Positions 52,927 through 60,313 of a stretch of 60,313 nucleotides of DNA are shown here, piece by piece. Made by a program: the position numbers and the translations under genes. Each line of letters starts with the position of its first letter. Within the stretch, counting starts at the first letter, position 1. The notes under the pieces were generated by a model. The model saw only the letters and a program-made list of their open reading frames with translations, did no database searches and was not told the origin of the DNA. Source of the DNA: Phycisphaerae bacterium (GTDB lineage: Bacteria; Planctomycetota; Phycisphaerae; Sedimentisphaerales; Anaerobacaceae). The stretch covers positions 1 through 60,313 of the forward strand of contig JAPLMX010000115.1 in assembly GCA_026386805.1 (NCBI GenBank), written 5' to 3'.

Positions 52927-53016
52927 AAGGCAAAGGTCAGAAGGAAAAAGTAAGAAGGAAAAAGAGGAACGCTCTGCCTCTTCCCTTTTGCCTTTTTACT
53001 TTTGCCCTTTGCCTTT
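52927..53016. repeat. AAGGCAAAGG/CCTTTGCCTT hairpin repeat between ribosome site and start codon
   Basis: A purine-rich arm (AAGGCAAAGG then GAAGGAAAAAGAGG) pairs with a pyrimidine-rich arm (CCTCTTCCCTTTTGCC then GCCCTTTGCC) around a nine-base loop. It separates AAGGAGG (52916-52922) from the ATG at 53022. Confidence 0.75.
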
Positions 53017-53021
53017 CGACC

Positions 53022-53684
53022 ATGAGCCAAGAGGCCAGAATCAGTTCCGTCCTCGTGCTCAAGGAGCTCAGGGCGTCGCTGGCCACGTTCGCCAGTGCCG
53101 CGTCGATGGCCCTGGAGGAAGCCAGCGCCGACATTCAGCGTACGCGCCGATGGCTCGTGGAGGACCGATATCGGTACTGGAGGACGCAAGTCCAGGTGCG
53201 ATCCGAACGATTTGCGCGAGCGAACATTGCCTTGAAGCAAAAGGAGGTGTTCGACAGGACCCTGGCGGGGACTCCGACCTCGTGTGTGGACGAACGGAAG
53301 GCCCTGAAGCTGGCCCAGGGGCGACTTCGGGAAGCCGAGCACAAACTGGGCCGGGTCAGGGCCTGGAGCCAACAGATCGAGAAGGAATTGTCGAACTACC
53401 GGGGAGCCATCCATAGACTCCTCAGTGCCATCGAGGTGGACATTCCGAATGCACAAGCCAAGCTGGACAAGATGATTGACTCGCTCGAAGCGTACCTCGC
53501 CCTCGCCCCCCCGGAAATGCCCGAGGGCGCAAACGAGGAATCTGCGGTTGATATCGTGCGGCCCGATGAGGTGCAGATGCCACCTATGCCGGACAACCAG
53601 TCTCCTGCTCCTCAGAACCCCGAAGAGGGAAACGAGACTCTGCACGGGACAACCCCAGCCCCGAACGAAAACACTGCGCTGTGA
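53022..53684 (+). CDS. Coiled-coil protein of the WXG100/FtsK cassette
   Basis: This 220-residue protein was not matched to a named family. It is mostly long helices with coiled-coil character up to about residue 165 (LKLAQGRLREAEHKLGRVRA, SQQIEKELSNYRGAIHRLLS), followed by an acidic, proline-rich, probably disordered tail. It has no signal peptide or membrane segment. The ATG has no local Shine-Dalgarno; AAGGAGG lies about 100 bases upstream on the other side of a hairpin repeat. Position between two WXG100-like genes suggests a chaperone, scaffold or larger substrate, by inference only. Confidence 0.75.
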   Translation: MSQEARISSVLVLKELRASLATFASAASMALEEASADIQRTRRWLVEDRYRYWRTQVQVRSERFARANIALKQKEVFDRTLAGTPTSCVDERKALKLAQGRLREAEHKLGRVRAWSQQIEKELSNYRGAIHRLLSAIEVDIPNAQAKLDKMIDSLEAYLALAPPEMPEGANEESAVDIVRPDEVQMPPMPDNQSPAPQNPEEGNETLHGTTPAPNENTAL

Positions 53685-53702
53685 TCTTGGGAGAACGACC
53701 CC

Positions 53703-53936
53703 GTGAGTGCCACCGAAAGCCGTGCCAAGTTGGTTCAAGCCGCCAAGAAACTGATGGCGGATTGGCAGCAAATTAAAGAGGCGTGGCGCGATGAGAATTG
53801 CCAACAGTTCGACAAGAACTACATGTCGCCCCTGGAGTCGAGCATCCACGCGGCCGCCCTGGCGATGGAACGCATGGAGACCATGATCGACGGCGCCCAA
53901 CAGGATTGTGGGGACAGCACGGGACTTGATCCATGA
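53703..53936 (+). CDS. WXG100-like small helical protein B
   Basis: This 77-residue helical protein carries W28-R-D30 and F36 in QIKEAWRDENCQQFDKNY, the same W-x-D with F eight residues on as in protein A. The flanking helices are KLVQAAKKLMADWQQ and LESSIHAAALAMERMETMID. It is shorter than protein A, and the two may form a heterodimer as ESAT-6 and CFP-10 do. The start is GTG with GGGAG ten bases upstream. Its TGA overlaps the ATG of the ATPase gene (ATGA), so the two are translationally coupled. Confidence 0.65.
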   Translation: MSATESRAKLVQAAKKLMADWQQIKEAWRDENCQQFDKNYMSPLESSIHAAALAMERMETMIDGAQQDCGDSTGLDP

Positions 53937-56900
53937 ACGATTCTCTGCAAGCATATCTTCACGGCCCCGAGCCTGTGAATGCGGGCGACCATACCAGCCT
54001 CTATCGCCAGGCGATGAACGAAGTGCTCAAGCTCTCCTCGGCCAGAGTACAGCCCCTGGAATCTCAGATCGAATCTGACTACCAGGCAGCCAAGCAGCAA
54101 GCGCAAGAGCGGTTTGCCACAGACAGAGGCAGAGTTGAAGCCGACCTTCAGGCCCAGAGCCAGGAGATTCGACGCCGACATGACGCGCGGATCGAGACGA
54201 TCCGAGCGGACTATGAGGAGCAGCTCAGCACCATCAAGGTTGATGCTCACCACGGGCACAATCGGGTCAACCAAAAAACGGCGGAACTGAAGACTGCGGC
54301 GGAGAAGGAACACCAAGATCAGTTGATGGTCGCTGACTATGTGGCCGAGGGGGCCGCTGCAAGGATCCAGCACGAACGAATGGAGGCGCAATCGGCAGCT
54401 CAAAACGCACGCCGTCATCTGGAGGCTCTCGGCGTGCAGGCTGACGGACTTCTGCGGCTGTACCGGCAGTCCGTCCCCACACAGGGCGAAAAAGCGGAAT
54501 CCGGCACTACGACCTATGAACATCCCGCGGAGGCTTGCCGTGCACAGCAAGCCCTGGCCGAGCAGCATCTGAAGGCCCTCGGGCATCTGTTCGCCGCTCA
54601 GCTCTTCGCGGGAGCCCGCCCGCTGCTGTTCGCCGGGGGACTGCTCGGCGCCGCCGTGATCTTACTGGTCTTCTTGTACCTTCTGAAGGTCCCGCGCCTG
54701 CCTGGCCTTCTGGTGACAGGTCCGGTTACGGTGAGCCTTGTGGCCATTCTGGTTGGCCTGGGTGGGCGTGCTTTGTGGCGGCGAGCGAAGCGTCAAATCC
54801 AGCAAGAATTCAGCGCATTTCAGGAAGCCTGGACGGGAGCCCGCACGGCCCTTGACCAACAGTACCAACTGACGCTGCAAGACTTCGAACAACAGTCTCG
54901 GGTTTCCCTGGAGCAGAAGGAGACAGAATTGCGGCAGGCCCGGCATGCGCTTGAAGCCGCCAGGAGCCGGATCGTGAAACAGCGCAGCGCGACCCTGCAA
55001 GAGATCGACGAGCGCCAGCGGGAAGCGCTGGCTCATCTCAAGCAGCACAGAGACGAGGCGATGCACGAGGCCGAACGCGAGTACCGGGAGCATCAGTCGG
55101 CACTGGAGAGTCGGTGCCAGGAAAACCTGGCACAGATTCAAGCAAGGCGTGACCAAGAAACAATCACATACGAGAACGAGCATCGGACTTCCCGCCAACT
55201 GCTGGAGGAGCGATGGGACAAAGGACTTGCCTGCATTCGGGCCACGCTCCAGGATACGGCCCATTTCAACGAGAGGGCTATTGCGGGCTGGGACGATCTC
55301 TCTGTCGAGTCGTGGACGCCCCCTGCGACATCCCCGACTGCCATCCGGTTCGGGACCTTGGAGGTGGATTTGCGGCTGCTGGCGGACACGGTGCTGACTC
55401 AGGCCGGATCGAGCCTGGAGCCCATAGAACCCATCGCCGTCCCCGCCTTGCTGGAATTTCCCAGGCGCTGTTCCATGCTGCTTCAGGCTCCGCGCGAAGG
55501 ACGGCAGCAGGCGATTGAGACCCTGCGGGCCGTGATACTGCGGCTCTTTACGTCTTTCCCGCCGGGCCGGGTCCGCTTCACGATCCTCGACCCCGTGGGC
55601 CTGGGCGAGAGCTTCGCGGGATTCATGCACGCGGGGGACTACCTGGAGGCCCTGGTCGGGGGCCGCATCTGGACCGAGGCCGCCCAGATCCAGCAACAAC
55701 TGGAAGACCTCACCCAACACATGGAAAATGTGATCCAAAAATACCTCCGCAACGAGTTCGAAACGATCGAGCAGTACAACCAACAGGCGGGCGAGCTGGC
55801 GGAGCCGTACCACTTCCTTGTCATCGCCGACTTCCCCACCAATTTCAGCGAAGAGGCGGCCCGGCGTCTGAGCAGCATCATCCACAGCGGCCCCCGGTGC
55901 GGGGTCCATACGCTCATCGCGTATGATACTCGTCACGAGCTGCCGTCCGGCATTGACATCGAGGACGTGAGCGCCAACAGTATTCACCTCGTGTATGAAA
56001 ACGGCCACTATGTCTGGCAAGACCAGGTCCTGCGGCAATTCCCGCTCGTTTTGGACCGCCCGCCGGATGAGACGACCGTGACGAGGATCATGCACGTCAT
56101 CGGCAAGGCCGGTGCGAAGGCGGCTCGCGTGGAGGTCCCCTTCGAAGCGGTCGCTCCCGCCAGGCAGCAGTTTTGGTCGCTCGATAGCCGGGAGGAACTC
56201 TATGTTCCGCTCGGTCGCACCGGCGCGACGCGGCTGCAATATCTCCGCCTGGGCCGGGGCGTGGCCCAACACCTGCTGATCGCAGGCAAGACCGGCTCCG
56301 GCAAGTCCACCCTGCTCCACGTCATGGTCACCAACCTCGCCCTGTGGTACGCGCCCGACCAGGTGGAGCTCTACCTCATCGATTTCAAGCAGGGAGTGGA
56401 GTTCAAAACCTACGTCACGCACCATCTCCCTCACGCCCGCGCGATTGCCATCGAGAGCGACCGTGAATTCGGACTGAGCATTCTGCAACAATTGGATGCC
56501 GAAATGACCTATCGCGGCGAGCTGTTCCGCAAGGCCAGCGTGCAGGATATCAACGCCTACCGCCAATCCACGGGAAGGGCCATGCCTCGCACAGTGCTCA
56601 TCGTCGACGAGTTCCAGGCCTTCTTCGCCGAGGACGACAAGCTCGCCCAGGACGCCGCCGTCCTCCTGGAACAGCTCGTTCGGCAGGGGCGGGCTTTTGG
56701 CATCCACGTGGTCCTGGGATCGCAGACTCTTGGTGGTGTGTTTGGCCTGGCGCGCAGCACGATTGGACAGATGGCCGTGCGGATTGCCCTGCAATGCTCG
56801 GAGGCGGATTCCCAGCTCATCCTCGATGATGAGAACGTCGCCGCCCGGCTGCTGTCGCGGCCGGGGGAGGCGATCTACAATGACGTCGGCGGCCGGGTGG

Positions 56901-57871
56901 CGGGGAACAGTCCTTTCCAGACGGCATGGCTGTCCGATTCCTGCCGGGATTCTTACCTGAGCCGGGTCACCGAGCTGGCGCGCACCAAGCAGGATTCACG
57001 CGAGCCGCCGGTCGTGTTCGAGGGCGGTGTTCCCGCGGACATCACGGAGAACCGCCAGTTGGCTGAATGTCTGGAGCATGAGGCACAGGCCGCCGAGGTT
57101 TCTACCCCCCGGATTTGGCTGGGGGCGCCCGTGACTATGAAGGCGCCAACCTCAGTGACACTTCGCCGTCAGAGCGGTGCGAACGTCCTGATCGTCGGGC
57201 AAAGGGATGACGTGGCGATGAATCTGATGGCCGCCGCCATCGTTGGCTTGGCCGCACAGCTTCCCCGGCGGTCGCTCCAGTTCGTGATCCTGGATGGAAG
57301 CCCGCCCGACTCACCCCTCGCCGGCACATTTGCCCGTGTGTCATCCGTGCTCCCACACACCTGCCGGCTCGTCCCCCGGCGCAGCGTCCAGGAGGTAATC
57401 GCGGAATTGACCGAGGAGGTTGAGAAACGTGAGCAAGCCAATCAGCATGATGCCCCGGCCGTCATCCTGGCCATCTACGGCTTGCAGCGATACCGAGAGC
57501 TGCGCCGCAGCGAGGATGCCTTCGGGTTGTCTCTCGATGACAAGGCGGAGCCTCGCGCGGATGTTCAGTTCTCCGAGTTGTTGAGAGAAGGCCCCGGCGT
57601 CGGCATTCACATCCTCGCGTGGGCCGATACGCTCAGTACGCTGGAGCGGGCCGTGGACCGTCAGACTTTGCGGGAATTCGACCACCGTGTGCTGTTTCAG
57701 ATGAGCGCGGCCGACTCCAGCAACCTGGTGGACTCCCCCATCGCCAATCAACTGGGGCTCCATCGGGCCCTTCTCTACAGCGAAGAACAGGGCGGGCTGG
57801 AGAAATTCCGCCCCTATGACGCTCTCAAGGACGAATGGCTGGCTCACGTCCGTAAGACGCTGATCCGCTGA
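53933..57871 (+). CDS. Membrane-anchored FtsK/SpoIIIE-type ATPase, EssC-like
   Basis: This 1312-residue protein combines an N-terminal coiled coil (about residues 30-215), two membrane helices (about 229-252 and 258-281), a second coiled coil (about 285-445) and three ATPase-like modules. Module 1 (about 500-720) and module 3 (about 1065-1312) lack a proper Walker A, for example VLIVGQRDDVAMNL. Module 2 is complete: Walker A IAGKTGSGKSTLLHVM near 782-797, LYLIDFKQGVEF, Walker B TVLIVDEFQAFF near 886-898, and LGSQTLGG. Three tandem motor modules with two N-terminal helices resemble EccC/EssC of type VII secretion, but FHA domains are absent and the coiled coils are unusual. Neighbouring WXG100-like genes support a secretion role. 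Confidence 0.88.
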   Translation: MNDSLQAYLHGPEPVNAGDHTSLYRQAMNEVLKLSSARVQPLESQIESDYQAAKQQAQERFATDRGRVEADLQAQSQEIRRRHDARIETIRADYEEQLSTIKVDAHHGHNRVNQKTAELKTAAEKEHQDQLMVADYVAEGAAARIQHERMEAQSAAQNARRHLEALGVQADGLLRLYRQSVPTQGEKAESGTTTYEHPAEACRAQQALAEQHLKALGHLFAAQLFAGARPLLFAGGLLGAAVILLVFLYLLKVPRLPGLLVTGPVTVSLVAILVGLGGRALWRRAKRQIQQEFSAFQEAWTGARTALDQQYQLTLQDFEQQSRVSLEQKETELRQARHALEAARSRIVKQRSATLQEIDERQREALAHLKQHRDEAMHEAEREYREHQSALESRCQENLAQIQARRDQETITYENEHRTSRQLLEERWDKGLACIRATLQDTAHFNERAIAGWDDLSVESWTPPATSPTAIRFGTLEVDLRLLADTVLTQAGSSLEPIEPIAVPALLEFPRRCSMLLQAPREGRQQAIETLRAVILRLFTSFPPGRVRFTILDPVGLGESFAGFMHAGDYLEALVGGRIWTEAAQIQQQLEDLTQHMENVIQKYLRNEFETIEQYNQQAGELAEPYHFLVIADFPTNFSEEAARRLSSIIHSGPRCGVHTLIAYDTRHELPSGIDIEDVSANSIHLVYENGHYVWQDQVLRQFPLVLDRPPDETTVTRIMHVIGKAGAKAARVEVPFEAVAPARQQFWSLDSREELYVPLGRTGATRLQYLRLGRGVAQHLLIAGKTGSGKSTLLHVMVTNLALWYAPDQVELYLIDFKQGVEFKTYVTHHLPHARAIAIESDREFGLSILQQLDAEMTYRGELFRKASVQDINAYRQSTGRAMPRTVLIVDEFQAFFAEDDKLAQDAAVLLEQLVRQGRAFGIHVVLGSQTLGGVFGLARSTIGQMAVRIALQCSEADSQLILDDENVAARLLSRPGEAIYNDVGGRVAGNSPFQTAWLSDSCRDSYLSRVTELARTKQDSREPPVVFEGGVPADITENRQLAECLEHEAQAAEVSTPRIWLGAPVTMKAPTSVTLRRQSGANVLIVGQRDDVAMNLMAAAIVGLAAQLPRRSLQFVILDGSPPDSPLAGTFARVSSVLPHTCRLVPRRSVQEVIAELTEEVEKREQANQHDAPAVILAIYGLQRYRELRRSEDAFGLSLDDKAEPRADVQFSELLREGPGVGIHILAWADTLSTLERAVDRQTLREFDHRVLFQMSAADSSNLVDSPIANQLGLHRALLYSEEQGGLEKFRPYDALKDEWLAHVRKTLIR

Positions 57872-57875
57872 GCGG

Positions 57876-59933
57876 CTACTTTGGTTGCGTGGCAAACGGG
57901 TCTTTCGTTTCGTCCCACGTGCCGCCCTGCGCCAGCACCGGATAGACCGCGGCAGGAAAACAAAGACTCTGATAGACGGTGAACTCGTTCCATTGAATGG
58001 AAGGCAGATTGTCGATGTATTGACGTTCCCGAGCCAGTGTGTTTACCGCGGGGACCGATACGCCTTTGCCGCGTCCGCCTGGCCCAAAGACGAGAATCCC
58101 CGGCCGTGGTCCCCAGCCTTTCTCTTTGGTATAAGCAGACTCCCGATCATGGGGATTGTGGACGCGATTGAAACCGATGCCGCAGACGTAGCACTTGCCG
58201 ATAGGGTTAAGACCTTGCGTGTAGTCCATAAGCTGGCTGGCGGCGTCGATGTATTTCTGTTCCTTCGTCAAGGCCCACTGCAGTAAACAAGGATAAGCGT
58301 ATTGTCCTTGAGCCGTATTGCTTCCCCACCATCGGAGATTCAGCGGCGTGCCAACTGGGTACGCGTTAGCGCTGAGGTATCCGATCTCCTTGTCCGCGGC
58401 CGCTTTGATCGCCGCCCTGAACCGGTCCACAACGCCCGGATCGGTCGGCCGGGTCTTCTCGATGATGTAGGAGAAGAAGAAAGAGGCCAACCAGCCGCTG
58501 GAAGCGAACGATTCCGGAGCGCCGTTGTAGGTGGTGACGTACACATCCGCCTCATTCGACAGGTCCTTCACCATCTGGTGGGTAGTTTGGTCCCCGGTGA
58601 GCAGATATTTTTGGACCGCATAGTAGAGTTTGTGCGTGGTGCGAATGCGATCTCCGGCAGCATTGAAGGCCATTTCCGCATGTTTCTGCAATTCCTCACT
58701 ACGCTGAGGTTTGTAGGGTTTCATGATGCGGGCCAGGTGCATGAACATCCCGGCGGCAAATCCCGCCGACCGCGTGTCGAGAACCTCCGTCCCGAAATGC
58801 TTGGTCTCCTTGTCGTAGGTCGTGAAAGGCGAATACCCTTGCGTCTCGGTGCCCCAGTGGATCGCGCCGGAAGGCTCCTGCATGTACTCCCAGAACATCG
58901 CGCCCCATTCGGCCTCGTCGATGACATCGGGAACCCGGTTGCCCTTGCCCAGGATGTTGTACTGGGCATCGAACTGGTCCGGGATGCTGAACTGGTCATC
59001 CGTGAAACAGGCGGGGAACGCCTCATAGGTCGTCAGGAGCGTGGCCGTCACATCCATGTGGTAGGTGCGACGGTCGGCATCGCCCGCATCATGATAGCCG
59101 CCGTAGGCCGTGAAGTTGGGTTCATTTCCGGTCACGACCAAGCGGGCCTCTCCGATGGGGCCATTGACCTTATAGACCGTCGTGTGACACGGTTTGGTCT
59201 TGATGTCCCACGCATAGGGCGCCGGGATCGGGCAGCCGCACCGCTGATGATACAGCGAGCGGAAAGAGACATAGCCAAGGCGACGTGAGAAATCGCCGCC
59301 CACCCCGAAGAGATAGGAACAGCCATAGCCCTTCACAGCGATTTTGTACGGCCCACCTTCGGGCACCGCCGACAAGTCGATCCGGTACACGAAATCACCC
59401 GACGAGGCGTCCTGGCCGATCTCTCGAAGCGATCCCTGCGCCACGGTCTCGCCGCTGAACACCTTGAACACAGTGTAGCTCGGAAGGTCCCCGCTGATTT
59501 GTTTGCTCCCCCCGTCGCCAAGCCAGATGGCGAAATTGGCGTAGCGGACCTTCGACAAAGCACAATACGCATTCTGATTGGTCTTGATGGATTCGCAGAA
59601 TATCTTCCGGTCGTCGAACACGAAGGTCATGTCGCCGTGCGGCGTTTGCAGGGTGTAGCTCGTCCCATTGACCAGCGGCGGCACCTGCAAATAGATATGA
59701 TGATCGCAGGCGTCCGCCTCGGTCACGAACTTATTGATGGCCAGCACGGGCTGGCCATTGAGCTTCCAGTTCGACACGGTGGCCGTGTTGACTTCATCCG
59801 CCTGAACAACGGTGCTCTTAAAATAGGCCACGAGAACATTGTTCGAGGCCGTGCGGACCTCCTTCAACGAAAGCTCCGCATTGGCCGACAGAGAACAGTT
59901 CAAGAAACCAACGAGCACCAACAAACGTTTCAC
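57876..59933 (-). CDS. Glycoside hydrolase family 9 enzyme with N-terminal Ig-like domain
   Basis: This 685-residue exported protein has a signal peptide (RLLVLVGFLNCSLSANA), immunoglobulin-like beta domains to about residue 220, and a GH9 (alpha/alpha)6 barrel. The nucleophilic-base motif is YGGYHDAGDADRR near residue 278, the substrate-binding motif is GFNRVHNPHDRESA near 600, and the likely acid glutamate is in IQWNEFTVYQSL near 655. GH9 enzymes cleave beta-1,4-glucans or related oligosaccharides with inversion. The start is GTG with AAGGAGG seven bases upstream. It converges with the FtsK-like gene with only 4 bp between them. Confidence 0.88.
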   Translation of the reverse strand: MKRLLVLVGFLNCSLSANAELSLKEVRTASNNVLVAYFKSTVVQADEVNTATVSNWKLNGQPVLAINKFVTEADACDHHIYLQVPPLVNGTSYTLQTPHGDMTFVFDDRKIFCESIKTNQNAYCALSKVRYANFAIWLGDGGSKQISGDLPSYTVFKVFSGETVAQGSLREIGQDASSGDFVYRIDLSAVPEGGPYKIAVKGYGCSYLFGVGGDFSRRLGYVSFRSLYHQRCGCPIPAPYAWDIKTKPCHTTVYKVNGPIGEARLVVTGNEPNFTAYGGYHDAGDADRRTYHMDVTATLLTTYEAFPACFTDDQFSIPDQFDAQYNILGKGNRVPDVIDEAEWGAMFWEYMQEPSGAIHWGTETQGYSPFTTYDKETKHFGTEVLDTRSAGFAAGMFMHLARIMKPYKPQRSEELQKHAEMAFNAAGDRIRTTHKLYYAVQKYLLTGDQTTHQMVKDLSNEADVYVTTYNGAPESFASSGWLASFFFSYIIEKTRPTDPGVVDRFRAAIKAAADKEIGYLSANAYPVGTPLNLRWWGSNTAQGQYAYPCLLQWALTKEQKYIDAASQLMDYTQGLNPIGKCYVCGIGFNRVHNPHDRESAYTKEKGWGPRPGILVFGPGGRGKGVSVPAVNTLARERQYIDNLPSIQWNEFTVYQSLCFPAAVYPVLAQGGTWDETKDPFATQPK

Positions 59934-60185
59934 AATAGACCTCCTTCAATGTTCATCCCTTGAAAGTCTTGTTTCACCGCTACTGGCGTTCCTCGACCCC
60001 CAGTTGATGGCCAGGGTCGGCGAGTCGAACGTGGTCTTCAGTCGCGCCGTCCTCGGCGTCGGCTGGGAGGCATGGTTGGCAACACTATCTTGCCGGCTGT
60101 CTCCGGTACGCCTTTGCCCTTTCCTCCTTGGGAATTCCATCCCACCTTTTCCATTCACCGTCCGGACTGAATTGCACGAATCAGA

Positions 60186-60231
60186 ACCACCGGCAGAGCC
60201 GGTGGTATGAGGAAGGCCCCTAAAAGGGGCC
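60186..60231. repeat. Two adjacent hairpins, possible mobile-element end
   Basis: Hairpin 1 has arms ACCACCGGC (60186-60194) and GCCGGTGGT (60198-60206) around AGA. Hairpin 2 has arms GGCCCC (60215-60220) and GGGGCC (60226-60231) around TAAAA. Paired hairpins before a start codon are typical of IS200/IS605 or REP-associated elements. The rest of 59934-60185 shows no gene. Confidence 0.5.
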
Positions 60232-60307
60232 ATCGCGTGACTAATCGAACATTCAACTACCCTGGTCCTCCCGCTTCTCGCGGTCTTTTCCTCTTGGAGG
60301 TGCTAAC

Positions 60308-60313
60308 GTGAAG
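60308..60313 (+). CDS. Possible gene start at the window edge
   Basis: A GTG codon follows GGAGG (60296-60300) by seven bases at the right edge. Only two codons are inside the window. The hairpins upstream hint that it could be a transposase, but this cannot be judged here. Confidence 0.3.

Noticed and set aside
54662-56794. A 710-residue open frame on the minus strand
   Set aside because: It is antisense to the FtsK/EssC-like ATPase, whose Walker motifs and coiled coils establish the real frame.
52514-57871. A complete ESX/T7SS operon
   Set aside because: No EccB, EccD, EccE, mycosin, EssA, EssB or EsaA-like gene is present; only WXG100-like and FtsK-like parts are seen.

Overview
The window reads as high-GC chromosomal DNA from an uncultured Planctomycetota-like bacterium, most plausibly of the Phycisphaerae/Sedimentisphaerales kind. 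This is inferred from gene content: Tat-exported Gfo/Idh oxidoreductases, DUF1080, ThuA-like, PmoA-like and DUF4832 sugar proteins, a GH9 enzyme, many duplicated MacB-type permeases, and intergenic spacers full of short inverted repeats. No rRNA, tRNA or CRISPR array was seen.

Region 1 (1-7847) is mainly housekeeping. It holds a PBP4-type D,D-carboxypeptidase (dacB) and a DUF6786-like protein on the minus strand, then homoserine dehydrogenase, an apgM-like protein probably acting as the missing homoserine kinase, and aspartate kinase on the plus strand, followed by a nuclease. Region 2 (8137-15181) is a plus-strand sugar-catabolism cluster (DUF4832, DUF1080, a ThuA-isomerase fusion, Gfo/Idh, PmoA-like). 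It ends in a second Gfo/Idh gene that carries a nonsense codon in its Tat signal and is cut off next to an IS110-family element (transposase 15275-16282). The leader of that transposase can fold in two mutually exclusive ways.

Region 3 (16844-45399, minus strand) is a very large export locus: nine duplicated MacB/FtsX permeases of the ADOP type, two MacB/LolD-type ATPases, one HlyD-type adaptor and one TolC-type outer-membrane protein. Two near-consensus sigma-54 promoters (20962-20977 and 45544-45559) sit before the TolC unit and before the long unit. Each has the same 39-bp dyad about 80 bp upstream. A sigma-54 response regulator and histidine kinase at 46627-49476 are the obvious candidate controllers. 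A four-helix-bundle gene in the long unit is enclosed by 29-bp inverted repeats and looks inserted.

Region 4 (45919-52244) carries a nucleotidyltransferase/ribbon-helix-helix pair, the two-component system, and a polyferredoxin translationally coupled to an FAD-dependent oxidoreductase.

Region 5 (52537-57871) is the most novel-looking unit: a compact plus-strand cassette of two WXG100-like small proteins, a coiled-coil protein and a 1312-residue membrane-anchored FtsK/EssC-like ATPase. None of the other known type VII secretion components are present. A GH9 cellulase-like gene and two hairpins, possibly the end of another mobile element, close the window.
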